Shown piece by piece: positions 7,617 through 9,213 of a stretch of DNA of 9,213 nt; the stretch's first letter is position 1, and the number at the start of each line of letters is the position of its first letter. The notes under the pieces were generated by a model that saw only the letters and a program-made list of their open reading frames with translations, was not told where the DNA came from and ran no database searches. The position numbers were made by a program, and so were the translations under genes. The DNA is from Gammaproteobacteria bacterium (GTDB taxonomy: Bacteria; Pseudomonadota; Gammaproteobacteria; SZUA-229): positions 14,334 to 23,546 of the forward strand of contig NVSH01000011.1 in assembly GCA_002401185.1 (NCBI GenBank), given 5' to 3'.

Positions 7617-7840
7617 AAAGCATCTCCGAATGTTATTTTTTTACGAAATTTTTCCGCATAAGAAAGCATCCGTTAAGAATGTCGCTACATAATACACTGC
7701 TATTTTATTAATTCAAAATCTTTAATACACTATGAGAATACATACGGAGTTTATTGATTACTACACAAATCGACATGACATAAGTCAAGTTCCAAAAAAA
7801 ATACTTCGCCATAACTACTTTTTTGTATCGATCATTACGA
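7617..7840 (-). promoter_or_regulatory. Gap between fnr and the YIP1-family gene
   Basis: This 224-base AT-rich gap holds no gene. Reading along the minus strand, a run of eight T residues (7801-7794) lies about 40 bases after the fnr stop, weakly pairable with an A run at 7824-7818, and is the best available end for the fnr message. The Fnr-type box follows directly. Downstream are several partial -10 candidates (AATAAA at 7755-7750, TATTCT at 7740-7735, TATTAA at 7727-7722), none at exactly the usual 41.5-base distance from the box, so I do not fix a transcription start. Confidence 0.4.
7775..7788 (-). promoter_or_regulatory. Candidate Fnr/Anr-type box
   Basis: On the minus strand the site reads TTGAC-TTAT-GTCAT, and on the plus strand ATGAC-ATAA-GTCAA. 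It has the two five-base inverted arms separated by four bases that Fnr-family regulators use (consensus TTGAT-N4-ATCAA). It matches the consensus at 7 of 10 arm positions and 7 of the 8 core TTGA/TCAA bases. Only the minus strand has a downstream gene to regulate (YIP1 family, then ccoNOQP), and fnr itself is next door. The match is imperfect, and the distance to a -10 is not clean, so it is a good candidate and no more. Confidence 0.5.
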
Positions 7841-8602
7841 TTAACCAACACAACCTGGTTTTTTATTCGTGGATACGCAATCGCCGACCATGGCTTTCAA
7901 AGCCTCCATCTGCAAGATTGTAATATGTCTACGATCGACATTAATGATGCCCTGTTTCTGAAAGGTAGCAAATAAACGGCTCACCGTTTCTACCGCCACA
8001 CCCAGATAATTAGCGATATCCTGCCGCGCCATGGACAGATTAAACTCATCCTCTTTCCAGTTTCGCTCTAGCATTCGACTGGACACACTAAGCAGAAAGC
8101 TCGCAAGTCGTTCTTCAGATGTCATTTTACCCAGTAGTAATAATAACTTATGATCATTACTCACCTCTTTACCCACAATGCGACGCATCTGATTTTGCAA
8201 CCCAGGCAATTTTTGAGAGAGTGCTTCCAGTTGATCTATGGGTAATTTACAGACACTGGAGGTTTCCAGTGCAACCGCATTACAGGCATGTATGCCATCA
8301 GCGAAACCATCAAGGCCGAGTAATTCACCTGCCATATGAAAACCGACAATCTGCTCATCACCATTAGTGCTTTCTGTCATGGTCTTTATGCAACCTGTAC
8401 GAACCGCATAAATGGCAACTGCTGCATCTCCACGACGATACAAATAATCATTTTTATGTATTGGTTTAAATTGCTTAACCACCGCATCCATGCTGGAAAT
8501 ATCCTCAACATTCATGCCATGCGGGAAACAAAGTTCACGTAAATTACATTCAGAACATCTGACTTTTAAATGATTAACATCAATACGTTTCAATGTGCCC
8601 AT
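7841..8602 (-). CDS. fnr: Fnr/Anr oxygen-sensing transcription regulator
   Basis: This is a Crp/Fnr-family activator that senses loss of oxygen with a [4Fe-4S] cluster and turns on anaerobic or microaerobic genes. Taking the ATG at 8602 gives 253 residues, close to the 250 of E. coli FNR. C16, C19 and C25 in CSECNLRELC, plus C107 in HACNAVALE, match the four cluster ligands. A cyclic-nucleotide-type beta barrel covers about 35-130, a long dimer helix follows, and the helix-turn-helix at about 190-215 contains VETVSR, where E205, S208 and R209 are the ExxSR residues that read TTGAT. The frame stays open to a TTG at 8653, but that has no ribosome site and would add 17 residues with no counterpart in the family; AGGGG about 11 bases before 8602 supports the shorter start. 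Its position beside the cbb3 genes makes them the obvious targets. Confidence 0.96.
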   Translation of the reverse strand: MGTLKRIDVNHLKVRCSECNLRELCFPHGMNVEDISSMDAVVKQFKPIHKNDYLYRRGDAAVAIYAVRTGCIKTMTESTNGDEQIVGFHMAGELLGLDGFADGIHACNAVALETSSVCKLPIDQLEALSQKLPGLQNQMRRIVGKEVSNDHKLLLLLGKMTSEERLASFLLSVSSRMLERNWKEDEFNLSMARQDIANYLGVAVETVSRLFATFQKQGIINVDRRHITILQMEALKAMVGDCVSTNKKPGCVG

Positions 8603-8629
8603 AGTAAGATACACCCCTAAGCGAATAGT

Positions 8630-8654
8630 TTTGACCTGGCAAGCCCTGTTCAAA
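8630..8654 (-). repeat. Imperfect palindrome in the fnr leader
   Basis: Plus-strand arms TTTGACCTGG (8630-8639) and CCTGTTCAAA (8645-8654) surround CAAGC; the second arm reversed is TTTGAACAGG, matching the first at 8 of 10 positions. It lies between the candidate fnr promoter and the fnr start, 28 bases from the ATG. It could be an operator or an RNA hairpin in the leader. The arm spacing is wrong for Fnr itself. Confidence 0.4.
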
Positions 8655-8673
8655 TCATACAGATGCTTTCATC

Positions 8674-8702
8674 CATATAATTATAATTGCAACCAACGTC
8701 AA
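8674..8702 (-). promoter_or_regulatory. Candidate sigma-70 promoter for fnr
   Basis: On the minus strand TTGACG (8702-8697, five of six consensus bases) is followed after 17 bases by TATATG (8679-8674). That would start the message near 8667, giving a leader of about 65 bases. A perfect TATAAT is also present at 8685-8680, but only 11 bases after TTGACG, so it would need another -35 that I do not see. Confidence 0.4.
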
Positions 8703-8766
8703 ACATTTACAATCCATTTAACCCGTTGACTTAACTATTATCCAGAGCTTTCGACGACAAACACAC

Positions 8767-9213
8767 ATGAATAAAATTTCAGAGCTATCTTCATGCTTTC
8801 ATTGTGGCCTGCCTGTCGCTGAAGAGCTGGATATATCTATAGAATATAAAAACGAAAGCAGACCCATGTGCTGTTACGGCTGCCAGGCAGTGTCACAGGC
8901 GATTATCGACAGTGGCATGGATGCTTTTTATCAATACCGCACCAGCAAAGCAGAAAAACCTGAAGAGATCGTTCCCGAGTTCCTGCAACAGCTAAAAGCT
9001 TACGACAGCGATACCGTGCAAAAAAAATTCGTACAAAAGATAACGGGAGAAAGCACACGGGAGGTTTCACTTATCCTCGAGGGTATCACCTGTGCTGCCT
9101 GCATCTGGCTAAATGAAAAGCACCTGAACGCGCTCGAAGGCGTTATCAGCGCAAATATTAATTACAGCAACCATCGCGCACGGGTACGCTGGGATGATAG
9201 AAAACTCCAACTC
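8767..9213 (+). CDS. ccoI: CcoI, copper-transporting P-type ATPase (5' part, runs off the window)
   Basis: Only the first 149 residues are in the window; the frame is open to the last base. CcoI (FixI, CopA2-like) is a P1B-type ATPase that exports copper across the inner membrane for insertion into cbb3 oxidase. The visible part has the features that precede the membrane region in this group: CFHCG (10-14) and MCCYGCQAV (34-42), the cysteine-rich putative metal-binding domain, then a heavy-metal-associated domain with GITCAACIW (106-114; C109 and C112 bind copper). The transport helices, CPC motif and DKTGT lie beyond the edge, so those remain unseen. The ATG at 8767 lacks a strong ribosome site (GACGAC about ten bases before). 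The gene diverges from fnr over a 164-base gap; TATTAT at 8736-8741 is a possible -10 without a well-spaced -35. In many genomes ccoI follows ccoGH, but here it stands apart. Confidence 0.93.
   Translation, partial: MNKISELSSCFHCGLPVAEELDISIEYKNESRPMCCYGCQAVSQAIIDSGMDAFYQYRTSKAEKPEEIVPEFLQQLKAYDSDTVQKKFVQKITGESTREVSLILEGITCAACIWLNEKHLNALEGVISANINYSNHRARVRWDDRKLQL

Noticed and set aside
7754..7767. TTGAT-TACT-ACACA near the YIP1 promoter region as a second Fnr box.
   Set aside because: Only the left half matches; the right half has two of five bases.
7732..7923. A 63-residue plus-strand frame in the fnr-YIP1 gap.
   Set aside because: It overlaps the end of fnr on the opposite strand and covers the Fnr-type box. 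There is no clear ribosome site and the composition is not protein-like.
8119..8542. Plus-strand frames of 82 and 68 residues opposite fnr.
   Set aside because: They are antisense to a complete Fnr gene and encode no recognisable protein.
8603..8653. An extended Fnr start at TTG 8653 giving 270 residues.
   Set aside because: No ribosome site precedes it, the added residues have no family counterpart, and the frame crosses the leader palindrome; the ATG at 8602 gives normal Fnr length.
8726..8739. TTGAC-TTAA-CTATT upstream of ccoI as an Fnr box.
   Set aside because: The right arm does not match GTCAA or ATCAA beyond chance.

Overview
The window is a cytochrome cbb3 (C-family heme-copper) oxidase locus from what looks like a moderately AT-rich gammaproteobacterium. 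I base this on protein style (DUF484-like sensor, Fnr with CxxC plus C25 spacing, CcoP with a paired N-terminal helix design, FixH/CcoG pair) and not on any search, so the taxon is an inference. No RNA gene, insertion sequence, CRISPR array or phage gene was seen, and no gap between genes exceeds about 225 bases.

Layout. At the left end (67-1191, + strand) is a diguanylate cyclase with a DUF484-like sensor domain, running tail-to-tail into the cbb3 cluster. Everything from 1203 to 8602 is on the minus strand; in transcription order it is fnr (oxygen sensor), a YIP1-family membrane protein, ccoN, ccoO, ccoQ, ccoP, a 79-residue two-helix membrane protein, ccoG and fixH/ccoH. At the right end, ccoI (the copper-transporting P-type ATPase for cbb3 assembly) begins at 8767 on the + strand, divergent from fnr, and is cut off by the window edge.

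How it works together. CcoN (six heme/copper histidines and the active-site tyrosine all visible), CcoO (one heme c) and CcoP (two hemes c) form the electron chain to oxygen. CcoQ stabilises the complex. CcoG, CcoH and CcoI supply and insert copper and help assembly. Fnr carries the four cysteines of a [4Fe-4S] oxygen sensor and the ExxSR recognition helix for TTGAT half-sites. A plausible Fnr-type box (7775-7788) lies between fnr and the YIP1 gene, suggesting that Fnr switches on YIP1-ccoNOQP when oxygen falls.

Most of this is well-known biology with all catalytic residues intact. The less described parts are the YIP1-family gene placed directly before ccoN, the small two-helix protein between ccoP and ccoG, the separation of ccoI from ccoGH into a divergent pair with fnr, an imperfect palindrome in the fnr leader, and the adjoining DUF484-GGDEF protein. 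I did not find a convincing new defence, mobile or RNA-based system.
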